From the NCBI RefSeq assembly GCF_000003815.2, contig NC_049979.1, forward strand, positions 33,567,506 through 33,631,505: a stretch of 64,000 nt of DNA, given 5' to 3'. This document shows positions 22,762-32,491 of this stretch, one piece after another (positions within the stretch are counted from its first letter, which is position 1; each line of letters begins with the position of its first letter). The position numbers were made by a program, and so were the translations under genes. The notes under the pieces were generated by a model. That model saw only the letters and a program-made list of their open reading frames with translations. It made no database searches and was not told where the DNA came from. This DNA is from Branchiostoma floridae (lineage: Eukaryota > Chordata > Leptocardii > Amphioxiformes > Branchiostomatidae).

Positions 22762-23246
22762 CCGGGACTGTCCAGAGATCTATCAGCGAAGATTGAGCGC
22801 GTCCAGAAGAGAGCCCTGAGGATCATACTGGGACCAGAGTACGTCACCTATGAGTCTGCTCTGCGCACAACAGGACTCAGTCGTCTGGACTCTAAAAGGG
22901 ACATTTTATGTCTTAGATATGCGCAATCTCTTGCGAACTCTAGCAGATACAGTTCATGGCTCCCATTGCGGCGGGGGGAAGTCCACAACAGAACTTTAAG
23001 GAATAATGCCAGCTACACCAGTTTCAAATGTAGGACGTCCCGGTTGAGTAACAGCACTCTCCCCTATTGCGCCAGACTCCAATGAAAACTTGTAGTGTTT
23101 TTTTAAAGGAATCGGACATGTCAGTATAGCGTATTTGATATGTTGTATATATATAGTGTATATATACGTATATGTGAAATTTGTGATCATTGTACAAAAT
23201 TGCAATTCAGTCGTTAGGCTGCAACAGTTTTTTAATCCAATAAACC

Positions 23247-23250
<4 letters not shown>

Positions 23251-23279
<29 letters not shown>
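23251..23279 (+). repeat. (CT)n microsatellite
   Basis: About 14 CT units directly next to the MITE at 23283-23578. Confidence 0.95.
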
Positions 23280-23282
<3 letters not shown>

Positions 23283-23578
23283 GGGCGGGTTCACACGTGC
23301 GTATGTATTCAAGTCCGTATGAGGTCCGTATGGAATTCTTATCCTCTACTAGGCTCCACGGGTCGCTGAAAAAAATTGAATAAAAATTGGACAAACCTAG
23401 CCACATAACATGACGCAGCTGTCCAAGGAGTATAGTTTGCGACCCAGCTAACTCCTCTGGCATGTTATCTGGCTATATTTGTCCGATTTCTATTATTTTT
23501 TACCGACCTGTGTGGAGGCTAAGAATTCCGGACAGACCTCATACGGACTTGAATATATACGCATATGTGAACCCACCC
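23283..23578. mobile_element. MITE with GGGCGGGTTCACACG ends
   Basis: The left end GGGCGGGTTCACACGTGCGT and ATTCAAGTCCGTATGAGGTC is mirrored at the right by GACCTCATACGGACTTGAAT and TACGCATATGTGAACCCACC. The interior is noncoding. A related fragment (TTCGGACTTGAACACTAGTA and GTGTGAAC) lies at about 24296-24340. Confidence 0.8.
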
Positions 23579-23638
23579 TTTCTTCCTTCGGCTCTTGTCG
23601 TCTCGTGAGACGGTCGACAGCATCAGTCAGTCAAGGCC

Positions 23639-24240
23639 TCAGTCGTTACTGGTTACAGTTCTCGCCTGACAGTGCCTTTGATGACTTATGAGTCCAATCT
23701 TGGCACGGCAGGCTCTTCCACAGGAAGTGCAGGTGAACACTTCTCCGGTATTCGACCCCTCCCCTTTCTTCTTCCTCTGTCTTGCCTCTCGGACTTGCCT
23801 CTCACGGGCAGCCCTGTACCGCTCCATACCGGTGTGTACTGATGCTCTCCATCTACTTCTGTCTGTTGCTTCACTTTCCCAGTTCTTTGTGCAAATGGAG
23901 AAATCTTGGAGGGTAGCTTTGCATACATCTTTGTACCTCAGCTTTGGCCTCCCTCTGGGTCGACTGCCCACAGAGAGTTCTCCATAAAGTACTCTCTTTG
24001 GAAGCCTGGTGTCATCCATCCTGCTCACATGACCTAGCCAGCGCAGCCTGTTTCGCCGCAGGGTCTCGAACAACGATGGTATGCCTGCTTGCCGGAGTAC
24101 TTCTTCATTTGTGATTCTGTCCTGCCATTTTATATTGAGAATCCTACGTAGACATCGCATGTGAAAACTGTTTAGTCTTTTTTCTTGCCGCGAATGAACA
24201 GTCCAGGTTTCACTACCATACAGTAAAGTTATGGTAGTGA
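23639..24240 (-). pseudogene. LINE reverse-transcriptase C-terminal fragment with zinc knuckle
   Basis: About 200 residues of the C-terminal region of a non-LTR retrotransposon polyprotein. It starts at LLYGSETWTVHSRQEKRLN, passes RRNRLRWLGHVSRMDD and PRGRPKLRYKDVCK, and ends with a CCHC-like finger (C-x2-C-x3-C then GLISHQRHC) before the stop. The open frame runs upstream to 24409, but that part is unrelated sequence. This is a different LINE family from the one at 18765-23085. It is a 5'-truncated insertion in which the frame is still open. Confidence 0.85.
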
Positions 24241-24409
24241 AACTGTTCTTACTGTACTTTACTGAACCCACCATTGAGAAGGCAAAAATGCAACTCATTC
24301 GGACTTGAACACTAGTATACGAACAGGTGTGAACGGCCATCCCGTATCGGCACAAATACATTAGAGCGTCTAGCATTCTAGACTCGACAGTTGAACAAAA
24401 CATTTTCAC

Positions 24410-25352
24410 AACTGAACTTTTAGTTATTGTTTTATCAAATGCGTTCCGTTCTCATTAGATACTGTAGATACTGGCGCATCACCACGCAATATATAGAAAA
24501 TGCAAATCTAGAGTATGGTCTTCTCAATAATCGCTGCAAATTAGTCTGTGTAACGCAAACTCTGCTATCCGGAGCTGGTAGGCTCCTCCTCGCAATGTTG
24601 GACGGGCCTAATAAGAAGCGCGATTAAATCAGGCTAGCTGAAAATGTGATACGGAAACACTAGAAGTTCCATTAATGCTACTTTAATCAATATTCCCTTT
24701 ATAGATCGACACCCAAACACAACTTATCAAATATATGATAGATGATAAAATTGTTTGAAGGCTTATGATATATTCCTGTATAACGGGATCAGGACTGGGT
24801 TGTCCGTACTATTATGAAATTGTAAAGATTTCATTTGTAACCATCCACTATCATTTTGTTATGCTCTTTCTGCTCATAATTTGGACATGATTTGTCACCT
24901 ACTTATTTATTTATATATTTTAACTTATCTTCATTAGAGTTAAGTCATTCTTATGTTATTTGATTTACGTTACTACGTACTTGTAACTAATTTCCATGCA
25001 CGCGGCAGTGCCGAATGTGCCGCCGTTTTTAAGGCGAATAAAGTTCAAAGTTCAAAGTACTATACAGTATATTCCGCAGACACCGTGGGTTTCCACTGAG
25101 TATGTTAGACACGTGTTCAACGAACGTTCAAATCATGACACCTTGATGTCTGACTGGAGACATCAGATAACCTTAAAAAGTTAAACGACAAATAAACACG
25201 TTTCTAGGCATTGTGTTTCATTGATTTTATATAATTGAACAAGGCAAAAAAATTATCCTGTCGGTGTAAAATCCGTAACAAGTTGGGTACCGATCATATC
25301 GATCTGTGCAGTTTGTGCAGTGTCTCAACCCGGTAGTTTGGACGAAAATACT
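24410..25352. other. Noncoding, no feature recognised
   Basis: AT-rich sequence. A tail-like 'gcgaataaagttcaaagttcaaag' at about 25034-25056 suggests the 3' end of an old retroelement. Confidence 0.4.
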
Positions 25353-25375
25353 AGTAGGTACCGTGGCCGACTGGG

Positions 25376-25680
25376 ACAAATGATTCAAACACTTCCGAGC
25401 CTAATTCCAAGAGTCCCGCGGCAGATTCCAACACTATCGAGCCCATTTCCAAACGGCGCGACAGATTCCAACACTTCCGAGCCCAGTTCCAAACGTGCCT
25501 AGCCTGAGTATCATCCTCCGTAGTAACCGCTGGCTCACGACGGATGATACTCAGGCTAAAACGTGCCGCGGCAGATTCCCACACTTCCTAGCCCAGTTCC
25601 AAACGTCCCGCGGTAGGGTTTTCCAATCGTGCCGCGACAGATTCCAACACTTCCGAGCCCAGTTCCAACATAGGCAGTAG
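25376..25680 (+). repeat. Left subterminal 42-bp minisatellite of the 10-kb element
   Basis: Units of about 42 bases built from GCAGATTCCAACACTTCC, GAGCCCAGTTCCAAACG and GCCGCGG. Roughly six degenerate copies are present, one interrupted by a 59-bp insertion. The reverse-complement units lie at the other end of the element (35228-35345). Confidence 0.85.
25500..25558. mobile_element. 59-bp miniature element with 9-bp target duplication
   Basis: The ends TAGCCTGAGTATCATCC and its exact reverse complement surround ~25 bases. AAACGTGCC flanks both sides (25491-25499 and 25559-25567), and the interrupted minisatellite unit is otherwise intact. The 9-bp duplication fits a Mutator-like transposase. 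Confidence 0.8.
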
Positions 25681-25749
25681 GCCATCGAGTTTTTGTTGAA
25701 ATCAGTATTAGTTTGCTGTTACAGTAATAAAAATTCGACTCTAATGAAC

Positions 25750-26180
25750 TCAAAGTGTGTACTCGTTCCACCATGGGATTCCCGAGAATCATACACTATT
25801 AAACATACACTGTGTACTCGGTCCACTGAAACATTCCCGAGAATCGTCATACACTTACACACACCGTGCACTCGGTCCACGGAAAGATTACCGAGAATCG
25901 TACACTTACACACACTTGGTCCACTGAAAGATTACCGAGAATCGAACACTTACACACACCCGGTCCACTGAAAGATTCCCGAGAATCGTACACTTACACA
26001 CACTCGGTCCACTGAAAGATTACCGAGAATCGTACACTTACACACACTCGGTCCACTGAAAGATTACCGAGAATCGTACACTTACACACACTCGGTCCAC
26101 TGAAAGACTACCGAGAATCGTACACTAACACACACACTGTGTACTCGGTCCACGGAAAGATTCCCGAGAATCGCACACTT
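25750..26180 (+). repeat. 44-bp minisatellite
   Basis: About nine copies of a 44-base unit containing TCGGTCCACTGAAAGATTAC, CGAGAATCGT and ACACTTACACACAC. Some units have a TTCCCGAG variant or a CTGTGTAC spacer. It is not coding. Confidence 0.9.
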
Positions 26181-26569
26181 AGCGGTTTCAAACACACTGT
26201 CGATTCCAAAGAATCATACATACGAACGGTTGCCGAAATCACCCGAAGTTTGCCGAACACCGACTTCCGAACGCTTTGGTGTTAAGAACAATAATGCAGT
26301 TAAAAATGTAAATAACTGAAGAAGACTTAAATAAAGCTGCAGTGTCTGTCATTACTATGTCTCTATGCCACATGCACCACTGATAATTTTAAGTAAAGCT
26401 TTCATTAAGACAATCTATCACTTGATGCTAAGAAGAACGTAGCTCTCTAGAAATACAAATGTACCCTTTTTGGCGACGCCTCAGGGGCTAGCCTACTAGT
26501 ATAGTGCGCGTCCGTTTGACAAGAATTCACAAAATTCCGCAGGCATGTCAGGAATCTTTCCACGCCTAG

Positions 26570-27345
26570 TTGCATCATCCCTTTAGAGGGGAATAACTCG
26601 GGAATGGGTTGACGGATCTTCATGATATTTGGAATGTAGATAGCTTCAGAGATGCCTTACATAATCAAATGCTAATCATGCACATCGGGGGCTAATTTGC
26701 ATAATTCATGAGGACAGTTTATAAATACACTGCATTTCATGTTAGACTACTCAAAAATATGCCATATGTAACTCAAAAAGAGAGAAATATTAGGCTTACT
26801 GTTAAGCATATATCCGATTGGCAAATATTCCCGAAATTCCACAGCAATTCGTCCGCGCGTGCGCAATTGCACCATCCTTTTGGAGGGGAATAACTCGGGA
26901 AGGGGTTGACGGATCATTGTGATTTTTGATATGTAGATAAATTCGGAGATGCCTTCCATAAATAAGGGCTATCAATGCAAACCAGGGTCTAATTTGCATG
27001 ATTAATATAATTAATGAGCACAGTTTATTAAGCCACAGTATTTCATAATACTAGAACACTTAAACATGACAAATGTAACTAGAAAAGAGAGAAATATCGA
27101 TAGACATCAATCATGCAAATTGTTACCTAATTTACACAATTAATGAGAAATTGTTATTACAGTGTTAAATGACGAAAATTCCATTCTTCCGAAGCCACAG
27201 TATTTCATAATACTAGATCACTTAAACATGACAAATGTAACTAGAAAAGAGAGAAATACGATAGACATCAATTATGCAAATTGTTACCTATTTAATGAGA
27301 AATTGTTATTATAGTGCTAAATGACGAAAATTCCATACTTGCGAC
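26570..27345 (+). repeat. Diverged tandem duplications, 'GGGGAATAACTCGGGAA' and ~140-bp units
   Basis: GAGGGGAATAACTCGGGAA followed by GGGTTGACGGATC, TGATATTTGG, ATGTAGATA and TTTGCAT occurs at about 26585 and 26882. A second unit (GCCACAGTATTTCATAATAC to GACGAAAATTCCAT) occurs at about 27034-27185 and again at 27191-27335. The type is common in marine invertebrate genomes. It is not coding. Confidence 0.7.
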
Positions 27346-28340
27346 ATTTGGCAGCAACATGTACGTTAAGTTGAACATGCATACGTAATTCATGTAAATT
27401 AGGGTCTCATTTACATAATTCATGAGAAAATGCTACAATAGATTTCTTTGCTAAGACTTTCATACTTTGAACACATTGTTATTCTTTGAATTATTATCTG
27501 GTGCATTTGCAGCCAGTAGGTACCCAATGTGTTTCGTAATGAGGCTGATTTACGAACTATAAGCTATAGCAATAATCTAATTTTTAATTTGTAGTGAACC
27601 TATTTTTCACTACATGTCGTAATCATAATAGTCAGTACATATCATGTTGTACAGTTTTTCAATGTCGAAAAAGCCTCTCTTGCATTGGTAACTTCAAGTT
27701 TAAAATCCCTATAAAAGGAATGGTTCGTTCTATTCATTTTATCGTAGACTCCAATCATAACAATCACCACCTGCGTTTCATCTGACCTACCCAAACTCAA
27801 ATCAGCTCGGCGAGGACAATGCCCGCAACCCGAATCCGACAAACAAGCCACCAACCACAAACTCGAGTCAGGAAAACGCAGAAAACGCCCGGAAACTGAG
27901 TTATTTGTATCATGTACATGTACAGTATTTTACTTTCTCTGGACTGAAAGGCTGGGACCGCCATAGCCATGCAATCTGAGCACTTTCTCGTCCTTATTAG
28001 GTTGTCTTGCCATGGACGTTTAGTCATAGAAATGAGATTTTGACTTCCCTTTCTTCTGCTTATTTTTGTAGAATTGCACAGTATAGGTAGGGCATGCCCT
28101 AAAACGTTAGGGTGTTACATAAAACAAGTGGATTTGCACAACGCAGATTATCCATTTCAATTTACATAACTTTAGGTGATGTGACAAAGGGTCGTTCATG
28201 TCATGTGGCGCCGACCATCCGCATGCATCATTGGCGAATGGCCTGCGATTGGTTAAATAAGCCAGTGCTTGCCTTGCATTGTATCTATTTACAAGCGATG
28301 TGCAATGAACTTTGACTTGCCTTTTTCTAGCCCTCCGTAA
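27346..28340. other. Noncoding interior of the 10-kb element
   Basis: No gene or repeat structure is recognised; only short overlapping open frames are present. Confidence 0.4.
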
Positions 28341-28409
28341 GAACCACTGACTCATTCCTTTCGCTTGCTATCCGTCTTAAGCAAACAAAAAGAATGAGTC
28401 AGTGGCAAC
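28341..28409. mobile_element. Short MITE with CCACTGACTCATTC ends
   Basis: CCACTGACTCATTC at 28344-28357 is matched exactly by GAATGAGTCAGTGG at 28392-28405. It is about 69 bases long in total. Confidence 0.65.
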
Positions 28410-29084
28410 TACAGAAGATGGTGCCTATCCTAGGCATAGAAATAGAGTCCTAGGCTCATTTTCAGCTGCAGTACCGTAATGAACTGCTACCTATGGCCGT
28501 GTGCTGCAATCAATTTCATTATCTCAGATAACCAATCGTACAAGAGGATTCCTTTGACCAATAACACCGGCGGATTTTCTAGACTAGACCAATCGTGTAT
28601 AGACTAGCCCCTGTGGTTACCTGTCTGAAACCCCAAAGTGTCGCGTCGTTCGTCTGCCAGCCGTCTGATGTGACAGACACACCTCGCAACTGCCATTACA
28701 AAAGGGCAGCACGACCGCTGTGAATCCTTTGTACTTCAAGCCGTGTCTAACCCAAGACAACAGGTTAGTAGGGTCGTTTTTCACATTTGTTTTAAGCAAG
28801 TTATCAACAGTCCAATGTAATGCCAATAATCGGCAACGTTAACGTTGAATTCTTTTGTGAACGTTGGAGGACATAAAAACGCGGACCTACCGGTGCTTTC
28901 ATGTAAGGCCTCACTGTGCTATATCAATACGACCGATCGCTGTTGTTGTTTACATCCGGGGCATTCGACGGCTGGCGCCTACCAGAATGGCAGTAGATTG
29001 GATTAAAAATTCATATTTGAATTAGCAGATATTGGTTAATATGTAAATCAATCTTTTTCCAAACACCTGCGTCACCGTGAGCGT
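28410..29084. other. Noncoding interior of the 10-kb element
   Basis: No gene is recognised. The sequence here is unique within the window as far as I can see. Confidence 0.35.
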
Positions 29085-29420
29085 GACAACAAAGCAAGAA
29101 GACTGTCTCGACCTAATTGCAATAATTTCGCTTTGTTGCTTCCAGGATCTTATTGGTGCCATCAAGACGGATCAACTGCAGCTGCAATGTTCATGTTGGG
29201 ACTTATCCCGGTGAGAGGTTGTCCGATGCCATCTCCACGGCTAGCTGTACGGTGACGTCCAGGAGATCGGTGCTCGTGTGAAAGCCCTGTCGGAGGACCC
29301 GAAACTAAGTTCAGTTCTTGTGTGTCTTATGGGGTGTGAAACGGAAACATATTGTAGAGATGGTCTGGGACTAACTTGTCGGCTTGATAGGAAGTAAACA
29401 ATTTGTGCGGTCTCTTATGT
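29085..29420 (+). repeat. Internal duplicated unit of the 10-kb element, copy 1
   Basis: The blocks CTGTCTCGACCTAATT, TTTCGCTTTGTTGCTTCCAG (a good splice-acceptor look-alike), GATCTTATTGG, CCCGAAACTAAGTT and GGAAACATATTGTAGAGATG recur in the same order at about 30045-30255. Copy 1 has extra sequence between them. Any exon role is speculative. Confidence 0.7.
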
Positions 29421-29436
29421 ATTAAACTATAGGCCG

Positions 29437-29805
29437 GTGTCTCTGACATCGGTCTGTGGTAAAGTGCTCGAACACATCGTGCACAGCCACATGATGAAAC
29501 ATCTAGACACTCATGGCATTCTGTCCCTAGCGCAACACGGCTTCAGAAAGGGTCTGTCCTGCGAGAGCCAGCTGGTGCTTACCCTCCAAGACCTGGCCAA
29601 AAACATGGACCAGAACAAACAGGTCGATGCCGCGGTGGTTGACTTTAGCAACGCATTCGATACCGTGCCTCACGAACGTCTGCTGAGCAAACTCGAGCAC
29701 TATGGCATTTCTGGCCTTCTTCAGTCTTGGCTTAGGGCCTTCCTTGCGGAGAGAACCCAGAGGGTTGTCTTTGACGGTGGAACATCTCAAGTACCAGCCA
29801 ATTTT
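29437..29805 (+). pseudogene. LINE reverse-transcriptase fragment
   Basis: About 120 residues of an RT palm/finger region: PVSLTSVCGKVLEHIVH at the start, HGFRKGLSCESQL, then the catalytic-Asp motif VDFSNAFDTVPHERLL, then LQSWLRAFLAERTQRV. It lacks the YxDD box and both termini. It is a CR1/Jockey-like LINE piece, inserted inside or captured by the 10-kb element, and lies between the two copies of the internal duplicated unit. Confidence 0.88.
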
Positions 29806-29955
29806 CGCCCGCACTGACACCTACAAATTCTCATACTTTCCCAGAACAATTCCGGAGTGCCATTCCCTGCCTGGCACGGTAGTAAGTGCTCCCACCGTTG
29901 AGTGCTTCCGTGCCAGGCAGGAGGGCTGCTCGCCCTTACCCGGGACCTCAACTCC

Positions 29956-30031
29956 CCCCCCCCCCCCCGCTACTTTGCTCCACGCGGGGTCATCTGGGGG
30001 TACCTATGATGACGATGATGATGATGATGAA
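29956..30031 (+). repeat. Poly-C run and (GAT)n tract
   Basis: A C-run at about 29956-29972 is followed by a GAT/GATGAT tract at about 30006-30031. These are simple repeats near the end of the LINE insertion. Confidence 0.9.
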
Positions 30032-30034
30032 TTA

Positions 30035-30255
30035 CAACAAAACACGAAGGCTGTCTCGACCTAATTATAATAATTTCGCTTTGTTGCTTCCAGGATCTTA
30101 TTGGTACCATCGAGCCCGGATCAACCAGAGGACCTGAAACTAAGTTAAGTTGTTATTTGTCTTATGGGGCGTTAAATGGAAACATATTGCAGAGATGGGC
30201 TGGGACTAACTTGTCATCGGCATGATAGGAAGTAAATAATTTGTGAGGTTACTTT
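30035..30255 (+). repeat. Internal duplicated unit of the 10-kb element, copy 2
   Basis: This copy is collinear with 29085-29420 but shorter. It contains the same TTTCGCTTTGTTGCTTCCAG block and the GGAAACATATTGCAGAGATG block. Confidence 0.7.
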
Positions 30256-30361
30256 AACTTTAAAAAATCTCTTGGTTGATGGTAAGGCGCTTGAGTGTGT
30301 TTTGTTGACATCTCGAGTGATGATGCAGGTAGGGGTTTATATCAGGACATTTTGTAAATGG

Positions 30362-30724
30362 AAGCTCCTTTTGCACTCAGGTCTTCAGCCCGTTTCTGTA
30401 TTGTACAGGCCCGGTGTGTGGCTGATTTGGTTTCTGTGACTGTGTCGATGGCCGGGATTGTATTCGGCCAGTTACTGTAAATTCTGTGTTTTTTTTTAAA
30501 CAGGGACTTCCCTGATTCACCATCTGTTGTCATTTCTGTTTTATGTCGTGGTCAGTGGTTGTCGGGAACCTAGACCATTACATAATCTGCCTTGTGTCGT
30601 TATCTTGGGTCCCGAACCAAGAGAACGACACAGGTCAGAAAGGAAAACAGGTGACCGAAGAGCCTATTTAATATCAATAGCACTAGACTTCTCGGCGTCG
30701 ACACAGTTACAGAAACCGAATCAG
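30362..30724 (+). repeat. ~365-bp duplicated block A', contains a hairpin
   Basis: Closely similar to 32492-32865: shared CTCCTTTTGCAC, GTACAGGCCC, CCATTACATAATCTGCC and CGACACAGTTACAGAAACCG segments. It includes the hairpin at 30593-30632. It lies upstream of the H4-like fragments; the partner copy lies downstream of them. Confidence 0.8.
30593..30632. other. Conserved hairpin, copy 1
   Basis: TGTGTCGTTATCTTGG pairs with CCAAGAGAACGACACA, one mismatch in 16, around a short GTCCCGAA-type loop. It is repeated at 32719-32757. It is not the histone mRNA 3' stem-loop, whose consensus differs. An RNA role is possible but unproven. Confidence 0.5.
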
Positions 30725-31050
30725 CTATTCAATGGGCTTGTATAAGGCAGAAACAGACTGAAGCCATTACTCTCAAAATTGTAACCAAAACAAACGGCAG
30801 CATTACTTGGAATTTCAGCAAAGCGCACTCTTGTGCTTTCCATCATTCAAGAGATCATGATTATTCCCGCTATTTCTATGTTAAACCAAGAACTGAAATT
30901 ACAATCACAAATCAAGTTAACTTCCTGTCATGCCTCATTCACATAGCTAAGCTTACTTTAAGTATTAGGTATAGTCTTTACCATATTTCTTGGTGAAGTT
31001 TCATTTTTGTCTCGTCTTTTATACTGAGGATCATCGTACCGTAAGAAGAA

Positions 31051-31108
31051 ATGTCTGGACGCGGAAAGGGTGGCTAGGGCTGGCGAAGGAAGGTGCCGAA
31101 CGTGAACG
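31051..31108 (+). pseudogene. Histone H4-like fragment 1
   Basis: It begins ATGTCTGGACGCGGAAAGGG, reading MSGRGKGG exactly as the H4 N-terminus. A stop (TAG) replaces Lys at codon 9, and small indels follow while GGTGCC...CGT still matches the KGGAKR segment. Homology then ends. H4 itself is a 103-residue core nucleosome protein; this piece cannot encode it. Confidence 0.75.
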
Positions 31109-31529
31109 ATTCGCAGTCTTCCCACACATATGACAAGGCATCGTATCGTATTGTGTGAAAGCAGTTTTTTATTATAGCTAGGACAACGTTCTTTGCCAAT
31201 GAATAACAATTCATTTGTGTTGGCAAGTTTAAGTTTATAGTTCCATTTTCAATGTTTGTACCCGAACAATTAATGCTCTGTACTTAAATTAATGCTTGAA
31301 TGACGCATATGAATACATTTGTATTATTGTTGGAATGTTTGTCAGGTGGATCATGGAAAGGTTTGCCATACGCATTCTTCATCTGAATATCAGATAGTCT
31401 GTATAGAGGTTTGGGGTGTTCAGTTTCTAGGTACTTGCCATTGGACAGGCCTTAATCCTTTTGTGTTTGTGGCAGCGGTGGTACGACACGCTGATGCATA
31501 TGTCTGTTTCTTCTACCGATTTGTTAGAA

Positions 31530-31645
31530 ATGACTGAACGTGGAAAGCAAGGAACGGAGTTGGATAATGGACGTGTAAAGCGTCACCGTTACTGAAAGTG
31601 ATTCGTGACAACGTCCGGTGCATCACCAAGGCACGAGTCTTTCCG
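31530..31645 (+). pseudogene. Histone H4-like fragment 2
   Basis: MTERGKQGTELDNGRVKRHR aligns without gaps to the first 20 residues of H4 (conserved M, T, RGK, G, L, G, KRHR). After a frameshift, VIRDNVRCITKAR matches H4 residues 21-36 (VLRDNIQGITKPA). It is preceded by the leader TGATGCATATGTCTGTTTCT and CTACCGATTT, which recurs before the other copies. Confidence 0.8.
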
Positions 31646-31787
31646 AGACATAGACAAGGTATTGTACTGCATTGTGTGTCCAGTTCGTATACTCGCCAAT
31701 GGACAGCCGGCGTTGAACCAATTGTCTTTGTTGCAGCGGTAGTGAGGCAGTTCATGCATGTCTGTTTCTTTTGCCGATTTCACAGCA

Positions 31788-31835
31788 AGGCCTGCCGGGA
31801 AAATGTGGGCAAAGGAGGTGCCAGGCATCCGAGGA
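31788..31835 (+). pseudogene. Histone H4-like fragment 3 (weak)
   Basis: GGGCAAAGGAGGTGCCAGGC matches the H4 codons for GKGGAK. It is preceded by the same leader (CATGCATGTCTGTTTCTTT, GCCGATTTCACAG) as fragments 2 and 4. The downstream block CAGTCTTTCACGGACATATG also parallels fragments 1 and 2. The coding match is short. Confidence 0.5.
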
Positions 31836-32368
31836 GACAGTGGTCCTGGCGGAAGCCGTCTTGGTGCCACTTCCCATAGTTGGATTCGTCGAAAGTCGTC
31901 TTCATCAGCTTCTTGAGAAGACATTTCATAACTGGATGTTTAGAGGACAGTCCGTATGTCAATCATCTCTACAAGACCTGATGGACATCAGTCTTTCACG
32001 GACATATGACAAGGTATGGCACTGTGTGTTGTGTAAAATTAGGCAATCGGCCTAATGCTAGGCATGTTTGTAGCACTGTATCTTGTTTGCGCAGCATTGT
32101 CAGTCCGTATAAACCGACAGTAGTAACAATTGTAGGACTACCCGAAACGTTCTAATTGTGTTGTACTGTGTTTTGTGAAAGTAGCTTTTCTTAATTGTAG
32201 GACAGCAGTCTTTTTCCTTTGTGCTGGTAAATTTAAGCTTACAGTTTGAATGTCTGGACCCGAACAGTGTTTTGGAGAGTTTTATTTCTATAATCAAAAT
32301 TATGACTGGTTGAACAGTTTGTGTGAGGTTGCTGATGCATATATGTTTGTTCTACCGATTTGGCAGAA

Positions 32369-32470
32369 ATGCCTGGACTTGCTAAGGGCGAAGGAGCTGG
32401 GAATGGAGGCTTCGGGTGCTACCATCACTGACGGTGCTTCGTGGCAACATCCAGTTCATCACCAAGCCAA
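32369..32470 (+). pseudogene. Histone H4-like fragment 4
   Basis: It begins ATGCCTGGACTTGCTAAGGG. Later it contains GGTGCTTCGTGGCAACATCC and CATCACCAAGCCA, matching the H4 codons for VLRDNIQ and ITKP at the right spacing, with indels and a stop. It is preceded by the shared leader (GATGCATATATGTTTGTTCT, ACCGATTTGGCAG). Confidence 0.75.
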
Positions 32471-32491
32471 GGAGTCATTCAGTCTCTCCAA

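Larger units (their letters stand above)
18765..23085 (+). pseudogene. Dead non-LTR retrotransposon ORF2 (reverse transcriptase), split by two insertions
   Basis: Three pieces, 18765-18907, 21172-21692 and 22762-23085, read in order as one reverse-transcriptase C-terminal half. The first encodes LDLGVRPSIVSWVSSFLSGR; the second TCGVPQGTKLGPL and the catalytic box FKYVDDM (21271-21291); the third the post-RT region AKIERVQKRALRIILGPEY and LSNSTLPYCARLQ with a stop. The remaining gaps are filled by later transposons, and removing each with one copy of its target duplication restores homology across the join. Frame breaks in the first piece show that it was already dead. The family is a CR1/L2/Jockey-like LINE; I cannot fix the clade by eye. 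Confidence 0.85.

Noticed and set aside
25750-26180. CRISPR-like array
   Set aside because: The 44-bp units are tandem with no unique spacers, in an animal genome; a plain minisatellite.
30593-30632. Histone mRNA 3' stem-loop
   Set aside because: The stem and loop sequences do not fit the GGCTCTTTTCAGAGCC-type consensus.
31051-32470. Functional histone H4 genes
   Set aside because: Stops, frameshifts and missing C-terminal halves in all copies; no histone 3' stem-loop found nearby.
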